The position numbers and the translations under genes are program-made. 64,000 nt of DNA from an uncultured Flavobacteriaceae bacterium (GTDB taxonomy: Bacteria > Bacteroidota > Bacteroidia > Flavobacteriales > Flavobacteriaceae): NCBI GenBank assembly GCA_947497245.1, contig CANMFO010000001.1, positions 1,644,290-1,708,289 of the forward strand. Direction: 5' to 3'. Under the pieces are notes generated by a model, which did no database searches, was not told where the DNA came from, and saw only the letters and a list, made by a program, of their open reading frames with translations. Positions 17,384 through 26,146 of this stretch are shown in pieces. How positions within the stretch are numbered: position 1 is the stretch's first letter; every line of letters begins with the position of its first letter.

Positions 17384-19075
17384 ATGAGGAAAATAATTCT
17401 AGGATTGCTTTTATGCTGTTCGATCGGTTCTAACGGACAGGAAAATTATCCCAAAGATGCGTTTAGATCTCCATTGGACATTCCCTTGGTACTTGCCGGA
17501 ACTTTTGGGGAACTGCGCTCCAACCATTTTCATTCAGGAATTGATATCAAGACACAACAACGCCAAGGTCTTCCGATATACGCCATAGGCGATGGCACGG
17601 TTACCCGCATTAAAATATCGCTCTGGGGGTATGGCAAGGTACTGTACGTTGCACACCCGAACGGATACACCTCGGTCTATGGGCATCTGCAAAAATTCGC
17701 TCCGGAGATAGAGGCGTACATCAAGAAAATACAGTACCGAAAGCGCTCATACGAGGTAGAGGTGTTCCCTGATTTTGGTGAGGTGAAGGTCGAAAAGGGA
17801 CAGGTGATCGCCTATGGGGGGAATACTGGGGGATCTTCGGGGCCCCACTTGCATTTTGAGATTCGGAGCAGTATTTCCGAAAAACCGACCAACCCCTTGC
17901 TCTACGGTCTTGAGGTGCGGGACGCTACCGATCCCGTTTTGGAAAAAATCTATGCCTATCCATTGTCCAAAGACGCCCAGGTAAATCAGAGCGGGGATAA
18001 GGTGGAAGTGAAGTTTTCCAGACAAACGGATGGCACCTTCCTGGCCAACAGGATTTCTGCAATGGGCACCATAGGGTTCGGTTTTAGGGGTTTCGACAGG
18101 CAAGATCTGGCCGCAAACAAGAATGGGATCTATTCCGTACAGCTCATCGTAAACGGAAAAGTGTACACTGATTATGATTTTGAGACTTTTTCTTTCGGCG
18201 AGACCCGATACATAAACACCCTGATCGACTACGATCATTTCGGAACTTACCAACGGCGCGTACAGCGGTGTTTTAAAGCTCCAGGGAACCGGCTTGGTAT
18301 ATACAACACCCTTTACAACGATGGCAAGATCGCCGTTCAAGAGGGGCTGACCTACAGTGTGGTGTTGGTCCTCAAAGACCTTGATGGAAATATGACCAAG
18401 GCGATCATCCCCGTGACGGGAAAAAAAGAGGAGATCATCATTCCAAAGAAAGAACGGAAAACCGATCAGTTCTTGGTCGCCAAAAAAAACAACAACTACG
18501 ACCTGGGCGGGGCCAAGGTATATTTTCCGGCCAATTCCTTCTATGAAGATTTCTATATCGATTTGCAAAAAGGAAACGATACGGTAACCATCCACAACAA
18601 CAAAGTACCCGTACACCGCAACTTTACCATTACCTTTGATGTGGCAAAGTACAGCGCCGAGGATAGGAAAAAACTTTTCATAGCCCGCTTGGACAAAAAT
18701 GGGGAACCGAACTATGCATCGACCTATAAGCGGGGCGATACCTTTACCACGCGTACGAGAAACCTGGGCACCTATACCTTGGCCAGAGATACCATTGCAC
18801 CGAAAATAAGGGCAAAGAATTTCAAGGAAAAACAATGGTTGAACAACTATAGTTACCTGAGCCTCCGTATTTCGGATGACATAAGCGGCATAAAAACGTA
18901 TTCCGCCACCCTTAACGGGGATTGGATCCTTATGGAATACGAGCCAAAGACCAGAACGCTTACCTACAACTTTGATGACAAGATCTTGGACCAAACGAAA
19001 TGCGAACTCAAAGTTTTGGTCACGGACAACGTAGGGAACGAGACCGCTTTTGAGGGCATTTTTTATCGAAAATAG
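17384..19075 (+). CDS. M23 family (LytM-like) metallopeptidase
   Basis: The 563-residue exported protein has a signal peptide (residues 1-19, ending SNGQ) followed by an M23 peptidase domain. The zinc ligands are visible: His50 and Asp54 in NHFHSGID and the HLH pair at 155-157 in SGPHLHFEI. About 400 further residues are beta-rich and unassigned. The family cleaves peptidoglycan cross-bridges in the periplasm. The ATG at 17384 is chosen since it starts the signal peptide; an earlier ATG at 17339 would add 15 residues. A TonB-dependent receptor follows after 5 bases. Confidence 0.88.
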   Translation: MRKIILGLLLCCSIGSNGQENYPKDAFRSPLDIPLVLAGTFGELRSNHFHSGIDIKTQQRQGLPIYAIGDGTVTRIKISLWGYGKVLYVAHPNGYTSVYGHLQKFAPEIEAYIKKIQYRKRSYEVEVFPDFGEVKVEKGQVIAYGGNTGGSSGPHLHFEIRSSISEKPTNPLLYGLEVRDATDPVLEKIYAYPLSKDAQVNQSGDKVEVKFSRQTDGTFLANRISAMGTIGFGFRGFDRQDLAANKNGIYSVQLIVNGKVYTDYDFETFSFGETRYINTLIDYDHFGTYQRRVQRCFKAPGNRLGIYNTLYNDGKIAVQEGLTYSVVLVLKDLDGNMTKAIIPVTGKKEEIIIPKKERKTDQFLVAKKNNNYDLGGAKVYFPANSFYEDFYIDLQKGNDTVTIHNNKVPVHRNFTITFDVAKYSAEDRKKLFIARLDKNGEPNYASTYKRGDTFTTRTRNLGTYTLARDTIAPKIRAKNFKEKQWLNNYSYLSLRISDDISGIKTYSATLNGDWILMEYEPKTRTLTYNFDDKILDQTKCELKVLVTDNVGNETAFEGIFYRK

Positions 19076-19080
19076 GACTT

Positions 19081-21549
19081 TTGAAATGTACTATATCCTT
19101 ATTTGCTTTATCGGTGCTGTGCCACCTCGGTGTGGTTAGGGGGCAAACCGCCACTATTACCGGTGTGGTGCTCAATGAAAAAGAGGTGCCCCTGGAAGGT
19201 GTGAACATTAAAGTACGGAACAGCGGGAGTTTTTCGGATTCCAGTGGTTTTTATGTGCTCCAAATCATTGCCGATAAGCCTACGACCATTACTTTTTCAC
19301 ATTTGGGACATAAGGATGTGGTCCTGGAGAACTTGATCCTCACCACCAATGAGACCTTTGAGTTCAATCCGGTACTCAAGACCGATGTGATCCAAATGGC
19401 GGGGGTTACCGTGTCCCCGACGGGCGAAAGGGAGTTGGACGGCATCGTTGCCGTTTCCCCTGAAGTAGTGAGAAAAATTCCCGGGGCGAACGCCGGAGTG
19501 GAAAATGTACTTAAACTGCTGCCAGGCGTATCGTCCAGCAACGAATTGAGCACCCAATATTCGGTAAGGGGCGGAAATTATGACGAAAACCTGGTGTATG
19601 TCAACGAAATTGAAGTCTACCGCCCTTTTCTGGTGCGTTCGGCCCAACAGGAAGGACTGAGCTTCGTAAATAGTGATATGGTACAGGACCTAAAATTTTC
19701 TCCAGGTGGGTTCCAGGCCAAGTACGGGGACAAGCTGTCTTCCGTATTGGACATTACCTATAAGAACCCAGCAACTTTTGGCGCCAGCCTCGATGTTAGT
19801 TTTTTAGGGGCATCCGCAACCGTGGAGACGCTTTCGAAGAACAAGGGTTTCAGCAGCATTGTGGGCATCCGTTATCGCAACAACGGTCTTTTGGTGAACA
19901 GTCAAGAGACCGAAACCAATTTCAATCCCACCTTTGCGGACGTCCAAGGGTATTTTACCTACCGGTTTTCGACCCAATTCAATCTGAATTTTTTCGGAAA
20001 TGTTTCGGTCAATGATTATCAGAACGAACCCCTAAGAAGGCAGACCAATTTTGGAACCCTTAACAACCCCAGGGCCTTGACCATTTTTTATGAGGGCAAT
20101 GAAAACAATAGGTTCAATACGGCATTGGCAGCCCTGAAGGGCAACTACACCCTGAACCAAAACGTCACCCTAAAGTTGATAGCGTCGATCTACCATACCG
20201 CGGAGGAAGAATATTCAGATGTTGTCGCACAATACGAACTTGGGGAACTTGATACCGATCTGGGAAGTGATACCCTTGGGGAGGTAACGTCATCCAGGGG
20301 TTTTGGCACCGAGTTCAATAGGGCCCGGAACGATTTGGACGCCTTGATCTTCAATCTGGAACAAAAGGGGAAATATACCAAAGAGGGCACCGTGCTGCAA
20401 TGGGGAGCCAAATACACCCACGAAGATATACGGGACCAGTTGCGGGAGTCCGAATTCATTGATTCGGCCGGATTTTATATCAGACCGCCGCTTTCAGGTT
20501 TCACGAACAACCAGCCTGACGAACCCTTCAATGCACCAATTGTACCGTTCGAAGGGGTAAATGCCACCAACTTCGTGAAAACCAATCGGTTTAGTGCATA
20601 CGTGCAGTACAGTGACCAAAGCCAGTGGAAGGGCGCCAACATGTACTACAATTTTGGTCTTAGGGCACAACATTGGACCGTCAGCGGCACGGGGGTGGAA
20701 AAGGCCTCGCACACGATTTTTAGCCCAAGGGCCCAATTCGCGATCAAACCAAATTGGAAAAGGGACATGCTGTTTCGCCTTTCAGGCGGACTGTACCAAC
20801 AACCGCCTTTTTATCGTGAACTACGCGACCGGGAAGGGAACATCAGGACCGATGTCAAGGCACAGCGATCCATCCATTTCGTTTTGGGCAATGAATACAG
20901 TTTCACCCTTTGGGACCGTCCCTTTACCCTTGTGGGCGAGGCGTACTACAAGATGTTACATCAGGTGAACCCCTATACCCTTGAGGACGTCCGCATTCGA
21001 TATGCCGCGAACAATAATGCCAAGGCATATGTCCAAGGTGCCGAACTCCGGCTGAACGGCGCCTTTGTCCCCGGTACGGAATCATGGGTAAGTTTGGGCT
21101 ATCTAAAAACAGAGGAAGACATCGACCAAAGGGGGTATATCGCACGACCTACCGACCAACGCTTAAAACTGGGGATTTTGTTCCAAGATTATCTGCCCGA
21201 TATCCCCAGCTTAAAGATGTACCTGAACCTGGTGTACAATACCGGGGTACCGGGTGGTTCACCAAGTTATGCGGATCCCTACATTTTTCAGAACAGATTA
21301 AGGGATTATAAGCGGGCAGATTTGGGAATTTCCTATATTTTTGTGGATAATGACAAAAAGTACCCCAAGGACCATTGGTTACACCGATTCATGGGCCTGA
21401 GCGCCGGTTTTGAGATTTTTAATTTGTTCAATACCCAAAACTCCATAACCAATACCTGGGTCCGGGACGTGGATAGTAAACAGCAATTTGCCATTCCCAA
21501 CTTCATGACGGGCCGTGTTTTTAACCTTAGGGTGAGCATGCGACTGTAG
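19081..21549 (+). CDS. TonB-dependent receptor with carboxypeptidase-regulatory-like domain
   Basis: The 822-residue outer-membrane protein has a signal peptide (1-22), a CarboxypepD_reg-like beta domain (about 24-105, ITGVVLNEKEVPLEGVNIKV), a plug domain (about 115-230, VENVLKLLPGVSS, YSVRGGNYDENLVYVNEIEV) and a 22-strand beta-barrel ending in FNLRVSMRL with the usual C-terminal aromatic/hydrophobic pattern. It takes up an unknown ligand with TonB energy. There is no SusD partner and it is shorter than SusC proteins, so it is not a glycan SusC. The start is TTG, five bases after the M23 gene, since that begins the signal peptide. Confidence 0.88.
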   Translation: MKCTISLFALSVLCHLGVVRGQTATITGVVLNEKEVPLEGVNIKVRNSGSFSDSSGFYVLQIIADKPTTITFSHLGHKDVVLENLILTTNETFEFNPVLKTDVIQMAGVTVSPTGERELDGIVAVSPEVVRKIPGANAGVENVLKLLPGVSSSNELSTQYSVRGGNYDENLVYVNEIEVYRPFLVRSAQQEGLSFVNSDMVQDLKFSPGGFQAKYGDKLSSVLDITYKNPATFGASLDVSFLGASATVETLSKNKGFSSIVGIRYRNNGLLVNSQETETNFNPTFADVQGYFTYRFSTQFNLNFFGNVSVNDYQNEPLRRQTNFGTLNNPRALTIFYEGNENNRFNTALAALKGNYTLNQNVTLKLIASIYHTAEEEYSDVVAQYELGELDTDLGSDTLGEVTSSRGFGTEFNRARNDLDALIFNLEQKGKYTKEGTVLQWGAKYTHEDIRDQLRESEFIDSAGFYIRPPLSGFTNNQPDEPFNAPIVPFEGVNATNFVKTNRFSAYVQYSDQSQWKGANMYYNFGLRAQHWTVSGTGVEKASHTIFSPRAQFAIKPNWKRDMLFRLSGGLYQQPPFYRELRDREGNIRTDVKAQRSIHFVLGNEYSFTLWDRPFTLVGEAYYKMLHQVNPYTLEDVRIRYAANNNAKAYVQGAELRLNGAFVPGTESWVSLGYLKTEEDIDQRGYIARPTDQRLKLGILFQDYLPDIPSLKMYLNLVYNTGVPGGSPSYADPYIFQNRLRDYKRADLGISYIFVDNDKKYPKDHWLHRFMGLSAGFEIFNLFNTQNSITNTWVRDVDSKQQFAIPNFMTGRVFNLRVSMRL

Positions 21550-21585
21550 GATTTGGCGGTTGGGGTCTTATGTATAAAAAGAGAA

Positions 21586-22248
21586 ATGAAAAATAATATT
21601 CTGCTTTCGATGCTGCTTTTGGCGGGCTTTGTATTGAACGCGCAAAAAAACATATACGAGAGCGATCAGTTCGATGAGCTCAGCAAGGAACACAAGGTGT
21701 TGGCCATATTGCCCTTTTTGACGCACCTGGATCTCAAGGATGACCTGACCAAGGACGAGCTTAAGGCCTTGGAAAAAAAAGAGGGCCTTGCGGTTCAAAA
21801 TGCCTTGGAGACCTATTTTTCAAAAAGAAAGAAGAAAAAGAAATTCTCGGTAGCGTTCCAAAACATAAAAAACACCAATGCCATATTGGCCCAGAACGAC
21901 ATTTCGTACGACAACATGGACATTTACACTACCAAGCAACTAAGCGAAGTGCTCGGGGTAGACGGTATAATCAGCGGGAACCTAGATCTAAACGTGCTCC
22001 TTTCCAAAGGAGTTCCCACTGAATTCAGCATTATCGATTATTTTCTCGGGAAGGCCAATTATGGACGCATAGGAATCAAGATCAGCGATGGGGACAAGGG
22101 AAAACTGCTCTGGAAATACGAAAAGGAAATCAATAAAAAATCGGGTAAAAATACCGATGACCTTATCGATCGGATGATGAAACTAGCGACCCGAAAATTT
22201 CCGTACGATCGGGAAAAAAGAAAGGAAAGGCGAAGGCAGGCCAACTAG
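21586..22248 (+). CDS. Exported protein of unknown function
   Basis: The 220-residue protein has a clear signal peptide (MKNNILLSMLLLAGFVLNAQ) and then a mixed alpha/beta domain: LAILPFLTHLDLKDDL, a helix LAVQNALETYF, and TTKQLSEVLGVDGIISGNLDL. The pattern of an opening beta-strand, a long helix and a GVDGII...G strand resembles CsgG/LpoB-type periplasmic domains, which is only a fold-level guess. The C-terminus is very basic. It follows the TonB receptor by 36 bases. The stop codon overlaps that of the convergent cysteine desulfurase. Confidence 0.75.
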   Translation: MKNNILLSMLLLAGFVLNAQKNIYESDQFDELSKEHKVLAILPFLTHLDLKDDLTKDELKALEKKEGLAVQNALETYFSKRKKKKKFSVAFQNIKNTNAILAQNDISYDNMDIYTTKQLSEVLGVDGIISGNLDLNVLLSKGVPTEFSIIDYFLGKANYGRIGIKISDGDKGKLLWKYEKEINKKSGKNTDDLIDRMMKLATRKFPYDREKRKERRRQAN

Positions 22249-23399
22249 CTCGCTAAAAAATCCTTGAGTACCCCGATTACATAATCCAGTTCTTCCCGGG
22301 TGTTGTATTTTGAAAAGGAGAACCGTAAGGAAGGCTTCCGCAAATCTTCTTCCGACAGTATTTCAGAAAGCACGTGAGAACCCTTATCACTTCCAGATTG
22401 ACAGGCACTGCCCTTGGAACATGCAATTCCCTTGAGATCAAGATGGAACAACAACATCAGGGCCTTTTGCTCTGAAACGGGTAGGCTTACATTGACCAGG
22501 GTATACGTACTTTTGTCCATATCCCCCGAATATCCATTGAATTTGGCATCAGGGATCTCCCGGGCCATGCCTTGGATAAAATGTTGCTTCAATCCGCGAA
22601 CATAGGTCCGTTCCTCTTCCAAATTATCGTACGCGGCAACAAAGGAGGTCTCCAGACCCACGATATTATGGAAGGATTCCGTCCCGCCCCTAAAGCCACG
22701 TTCTTGGGAACCCCCGGAAATAAAAGCTTTTAAGCCCGAATTTTTTCTGACAAAGGCAAAACCGACTCCCTTGGGACCATGGAACTTATGGGAGGCCGCT
22801 GTCAAAAAATCTATGCCCGACTCTTGAAGATCCCATTCATAATGGCCTATGGACTGTACGGTATCGGAATGGAGCAGCGCGGAATGCTCTTTACAAAGAG
22901 CACAGAGTTTCTCCATATCGATGATATTTCCGATTTCGTTGTTCACGTGCATCAAGCTGACCAGTTTTTTGGAATCGTCCTGTCGCAACAAGGCTTCCAA
23001 ATCGCCGTAGTCCGGATTGCCAAACCCGTCCAATGCAACAAACTTCAACGCGATACCGTATTCCCCGACCAAATCCTCGGCGGTATGCAGCACGGCATGG
23101 TGTTCTATTTTTGAGGTGATAATGGTCTTCACTCCCAAATCCCTTACGGCACTGCGCATGATCATGTTGTCCGCCTCGGTACCTCCTGAGGTGAATACAA
23201 TCTCCGACGGGTGGGCGTTCAAGTATTTGGCGATCGTTTTTCTTGCGGTCTCCACCACCGTTTTGGCGGACCGTCCAAAGCTATGGGTAGACGATGGGTT
23301 TCCATAACAATCGGCCAATGCCTTCTGCATTTTGGCGATAACGTCCGCCCTTACCTGGGTGGTGGCGGCGTTGTCGAGATATACCTTTTTCTGTTCCAA
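22245..23399 (-). CDS. Cysteine desulfurase (NifS/IscS-like)
   Basis: The 384-residue PLP enzyme takes sulfur from L-cysteine for Fe-S clusters and tRNA thiolation. Motifs are VYLDNAATT at 6-14, GNPSSTHSFG, EHHAVL, the PLP lysine Lys205 in AASHKFHGPKGVG and the persulfide Cys333 in GSACQSGSDKGSHVL. I chose the TTG at 23399: the only upstream ATG (23444) lies before a perfect -7 promoter box that sits inside that longer reading. Its last codon overlaps the stop of the convergent upstream gene by four bases (CTAG). Confidence 0.9.
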   Translation of the reverse strand: MEQKKVYLDNAATTQVRADVIAKMQKALADCYGNPSSTHSFGRSAKTVVETARKTIAKYLNAHPSEIVFTSGGTEADNMIMRSAVRDLGVKTIITSKIEHHAVLHTAEDLVGEYGIALKFVALDGFGNPDYGDLEALLRQDDSKKLVSLMHVNNEIGNIIDMEKLCALCKEHSALLHSDTVQSIGHYEWDLQESGIDFLTAASHKFHGPKGVGFAFVRKNSGLKAFISGGSQERGFRGGTESFHNIVGLETSFVAAYDNLEEERTYVRGLKQHFIQGMAREIPDAKFNGYSGDMDKSTYTLVNVSLPVSEQKALMLLFHLDLKGIACSKGSACQSGSDKGSHVLSEILSEEDLRKPSLRFSFSKYNTREELDYVIGVLKDFLAS

Positions 23400-23421
23400 T
23401 TCGCGTTCGTTTATAGTTTGC

Positions 23422-23429
23422 CAAAAATA
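23422..23429 (-). promoter_or_regulatory. -7 box of the cysteine desulfurase gene
   Basis: TATTTTTG on the minus strand matches TAnnTTTG exactly, with the predicted transcript starting near 23418 and the TTG start codon at 23399. It decides the start of the downstream gene. Confidence 0.5.
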
Positions 23430-23484
23430 ACTTAAATAAGTCAATTTCTCAGCGCTTCACGATAATCCTATGGGTTATTTCCTT

Positions 23485-23492
23485 TACATTTG
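23485..23492 (+). promoter_or_regulatory. -7 box giving a leaderless transcript
   Basis: TACATTTG matches TAnnTTTG exactly and ends four bases before the ATG of the lipoprotein gene. The transcript should start at or next to the A of the start codon, leaving no room for a ribosome binding site. Confidence 0.5.
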
Positions 23493-23496
23493 ACCC

Positions 23497-24513
23497 ATGA
23501 AACGCATTCTTTGTTTTGTCCTATCGATCCTGTTTTTTTCCTGTGATGATGGGGACCTCCAAATTGAGGCGGTCAATTTTGACGACGCTGCCGTTGATTT
23601 TTGCGTCAGTGGTTCGGACGCCAAATTGGTGAATACCTTTTTCTTTAAGATCCAGGACGACGAGGCTTTGCTGCTGAACATGGGTACGGGCCAGTTTAAA
23701 AACACCACCTCTTTGGATGGTTCCATCTCCAGTACCCTTTCGTCCAGTGGGAGTCCCAGTCTGGTCTATCGTTTCTTCACCGGAACAGTAGCCAAAGGCT
23801 ATTTTTGTGACGAGGTGCCCGCATTGGAACCGAACGTCGTGAAAGAGAATACCGCAACCGGAGGGACGGTCACCGTCACCACTTCGGTAATCAAGGTCGA
23901 TAAGACGAACAAGACCTACTCGCACAATATTGAGATCAAGGAACTTTCCCTGACCAATGACCAGGGCGAAAGGCTTACGGACAACTCCACCATCGACTTT
24001 GGGAGTTTTACCACCGATACACCCAACAGTGCAAGTCTTGACGTTCCTTTTTCCAACTATACCGCACTTACCACGGCAGCCTGTGATACGCCGCCCACCA
24101 CGGGCAGCACCAGGCTCTATAAGATCGTTAACGATGAGTTCGTCTCCTTGGACCTTCCCAACACTCTGATCGCCAATATGGCGACCGGGGGCACTCCCCG
24201 GACCATGCCCTTTGGAACCGAGGTGGTATTGAGCAACACTGTTTTGAATCTTTTGGCCAGCAAAGAACTGCTCTGCGCAGCATCGATCGATGCCGAAATG
24301 AGACAAGGGAGCTTCGTTTCTTCGGAAGGACAGATATCCGTGGCGACGGTGGAGAACGCACCCGATGCAGAGGGCAAGATAACCTATACCCACACCATTG
24401 TCCTGACCGGGGTAATCATGGTGCTCAAGGACGAGACCGACCCGGTAAACGACATTGCTTTGGACGTCATTCCCAGTATTGAATTTGGCACGTATACCAC
24501 CACAGCCCCCTAG
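23497..24513 (+). CDS. Lipoprotein with a duplicated beta domain
   Basis: The 338-residue protein starts with a lipoprotein signal (LFFSC, lipidated Cys near residue 14). The mature part is beta-rich and appears to be two copies of one domain of about 150 residues: each ends with a matching strand, DFGSFTTDTP near 172 and EFGTYTTTAP at the C-terminus, and each has a YSHNIEIKEL / YTHTIVLTGV strand shortly before. I know no named family for it. It should sit in the outer membrane or on the cell surface. Its stop overlaps the convergent Smr-domain gene by four bases (CTAG). Confidence 0.75.
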   Translation: MKRILCFVLSILFFSCDDGDLQIEAVNFDDAAVDFCVSGSDAKLVNTFFFKIQDDEALLLNMGTGQFKNTTSLDGSISSTLSSSGSPSLVYRFFTGTVAKGYFCDEVPALEPNVVKENTATGGTVTVTTSVIKVDKTNKTYSHNIEIKELSLTNDQGERLTDNSTIDFGSFTTDTPNSASLDVPFSNYTALTTAACDTPPTTGSTRLYKIVNDEFVSLDLPNTLIANMATGGTPRTMPFGTEVVLSNTVLNLLASKELLCAASIDAEMRQGSFVSSEGQISVATVENAPDAEGKITYTHTIVLTGVIMVLKDETDPVNDIALDVIPSIEFGTYTTTAP

Positions 24514-25058
24514 CCGTTCTGATGTATATGGACCTCCGTGGCCCCCAAACCATATTTTTGGTAATTGGCATCGTAGTAGGCTACATTTTCATACCGGTTG
24601 AAAAGAAAATACAGTTCTTCCTTCAATACGCCCTCGCCTACCCCATGGATGAACACCACCTTCGGTATCCGTTTTTCCATGGCGAACCGTAGCTGCCGTT
24701 CTGCGGTCTCCAATTGCAAATTCAATATATCGTAATTGCCCATCCCCTTGGTAGATCGGACCAGTTGGTTTATATGTAGGTCTACCTCCATTCTTGGGGC
24801 ATTGCGTTCCTTGGGTTTTGGCGCCAGGGCGGATTTCTTTTTAGGGATTTCCTTTTCAGCCTTTATTCGCGCCACTTCATAATGGGTCACGCGAATTGGG
24901 TCAGAGGGATCTGTTTTGACCAGTTCGCCCGGGGCGAATTTCAATAGGAAGCCCTCATCGCTTTCAATCGTGATTTCGTGCGGTCCTACGTCCACGACGG
25001 AACCGCAAATGGTATCGTCTATGGTTTCCACTTTATCCCCAATGGCAAAAACACCCAT
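24510..25058 (-). CDS. Smr-domain protein (DUF2027-like)
   Basis: The 182-residue protein has an N-terminal beta barrel (about 1-60, FAIGDKVETIDDTICGSVVDV) linked by a basic stretch to a C-terminal Smr domain (about 95-180). The Smr domain keeps the LDLH-type motif as VDLHINQL and the second motif as IHGVGEGVLKEEL. Smr domains bind or nick nucleic acids, free of MutS2 here; the target is unknown. The ATG at 25058 is taken because an earlier TTG falls inside the -7 box. Confidence 0.85.
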   Translation of the reverse strand: MGVFAIGDKVETIDDTICGSVVDVGPHEITIESDEGFLLKFAPGELVKTDPSDPIRVTHYEVARIKAEKEIPKKKSALAPKPKERNAPRMEVDLHINQLVRSTKGMGNYDILNLQLETAERQLRFAMEKRIPKVVFIHGVGEGVLKEELYFLFNRYENVAYYDANYQKYGLGATEVHIHQNG

Positions 25059-25076
25059 GATTTTGTTTTTATTCCC

Positions 25077-25084
25077 CAAAAATA
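25077..25084 (-). promoter_or_regulatory. -7 box of the Smr-domain gene
   Basis: TATTTTTG on the minus strand matches TAnnTTTG exactly and lies 18 bases before the ATG at 25058. A weaker box, TATTTTTC, sits on the plus strand at 25089-25096 for the divergent DUF2752 gene. Confidence 0.5.
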
Positions 25085-25122
25085 ATAGTATTTTTCGCTA
25101 TAGAATTCCGATTTGACAAAAA

Positions 25123-25434
25123 ATGCAGTTGGCTACTTTTCTATTGGTTTTGGAGGATTTTATGCTGCCGTGCCTGAACAAGAAACTGTTTGGCATTGAT
25201 TGCCCGGGCTGTGGACTGCAGCGTTCGGTGGGCCTGTTGATCAAAGGCGATTTTACGGCCGCCTTTCATATGTACCCCGCCATTTACAGTATTATCGTAC
25301 TGCTCCTTTTTTTGATATCGGGTATTTTCGTGAAGACCAAGTACGATAACTTCATCAAAATCTTTCTAATAGTGTCCAATGCCGTCATTATTGCGGGAAG
25401 TTATATCCTTAAAATGAACCACCTAATCCATTAA
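25123..25434 (+). CDS. DUF2752 small membrane protein
   Basis: The 103-residue protein matches DUF2752 by the conserved PCLNKKLFGIDCPGCGLQRS segment near residues 18-37, with its CPGCG cysteines, followed by two hydrophobic helices. The cysteine motif may bind a metal or form a disulfide; no function is established. It opens a three-gene run of small membrane proteins, with the next start 10 bases downstream. Confidence 0.85.
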   Translation: MQLATFLLVLEDFMLPCLNKKLFGIDCPGCGLQRSVGLLIKGDFTAAFHMYPAIYSIIVLLLFLISGIFVKTKYDNFIKIFLIVSNAVIIAGSYILKMNHLIH

Positions 25435-25444
25435 AAACCACCTT

Positions 25445-25777
25445 ATGCAACAAGAAAAATTACCCAATGCAACGCTCATCCTGGTTTTCGGGATCTTATC
25501 AATAGTGACCTGCTGCTGTTATGGCATATTGGGCCTTATATTTTCCATCGTTGCTTTGGTCCTGGCAAGCAAGGCCACGGCGCTTTATAGGGCAAATCCT
25601 GAAAATTATTCGGACTATAACAATGTCAACATCGGAAGGATTTTGGCCATTATCGGTATCTTTTTGAACCTGTTGATGCTAGCCTATATCATCTGGATCA
25701 TTTCGTATTTTGGATGGGAAACATTGCAAGATCCCGAGATGTTACAGGAAAAGATCCAAGAACTTCAAGGAGCATAG
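25445..25777 (+). CDS. CCC-motif membrane protein
   Basis: The 110-residue protein has two to three membrane helices with the sequence IVTCCCYGILGLIFSIVALV in the first, which is the mark of the flavobacterial CCC-motif family. A conserved loop reads RANPENYSDYNNVNIGRILA. Function unknown. The next gene starts three bases after its stop codon and has a related layout. Confidence 0.82.
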   Translation: MQQEKLPNATLILVFGILSIVTCCCYGILGLIFSIVALVLASKATALYRANPENYSDYNNVNIGRILAIIGIFLNLLMLAYIIWIISYFGWETLQDPEMLQEKIQELQGA

Positions 25778-25780
25778 GAT

Positions 25781-26092
25781 ATGGGCCAGGAAACCTTACC
25801 AGGAGCCAGTAATGCGCTCACCTTTGGAATATTGTCTATTGTTTTGACCGTTATCTGCTGTGGCCCATTTGGAGCAATTTTTAGCTTCATCGGCCTGTCC
25901 AACGCTAAAAAAGCGGAGCGGATACACCTGGAAAATCCAGGGGAGTTCACAGGCTATGAAAATGTAAAGACGGGAAGAATATTGTCCTATATCGGCATTG
26001 GGATCGCGGCGATCTATTTGCTGTTCTCCATCCTCTATTTCGGCGCCATTGTTGCCATCTTGGCGTCAGGCGATTGGGGCGGGGCATACTGA
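25781..26092 (+). CDS. DUF4190-like small membrane protein
   Basis: The 103-residue protein repeats the layout of the preceding gene: a helix with VICCGPFGAIFSFIGLSNA, a loop HLENPGEFTGYENVKTGRIL and a second helix. The shared ENPGEF/NPENYSDY loop shows that both came from one ancestor. Function unknown. It is the last gene before a hairpin terminator shared with rocD. Confidence 0.8.
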   Translation: MGQETLPGASNALTFGILSIVLTVICCGPFGAIFSFIGLSNAKKAERIHLENPGEFTGYENVKTGRILSYIGIGIAAIYLLFSILYFGAIVAILASGDWGGAY

Positions 26093-26111
26093 CGCAAGAA
26101 TCATGGTCTTC

Positions 26112-26146
26112 AAAAAAAATCCCCTCCGGATGAGGGGGTTTTTTAT
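26112..26146. terminator. Bidirectional terminator
   Basis: A stem pairs TCCCCTC with GAGGGGG around a five-base loop and is flanked by an A-run on the left and a T-run on the right, so it can work for both the rightward small-membrane-protein genes and the leftward rocD gene. It overlaps the rocD stop codon. Confidence 0.85.

Noticed and set aside
17747..18994. Long minus-strand open frame of 415 codons inside the M23 peptidase gene
   Set aside because: It mirrors the codon pattern of the real gene, has no recognisable domain, and the plus-strand protein has clear peptidase motifs.
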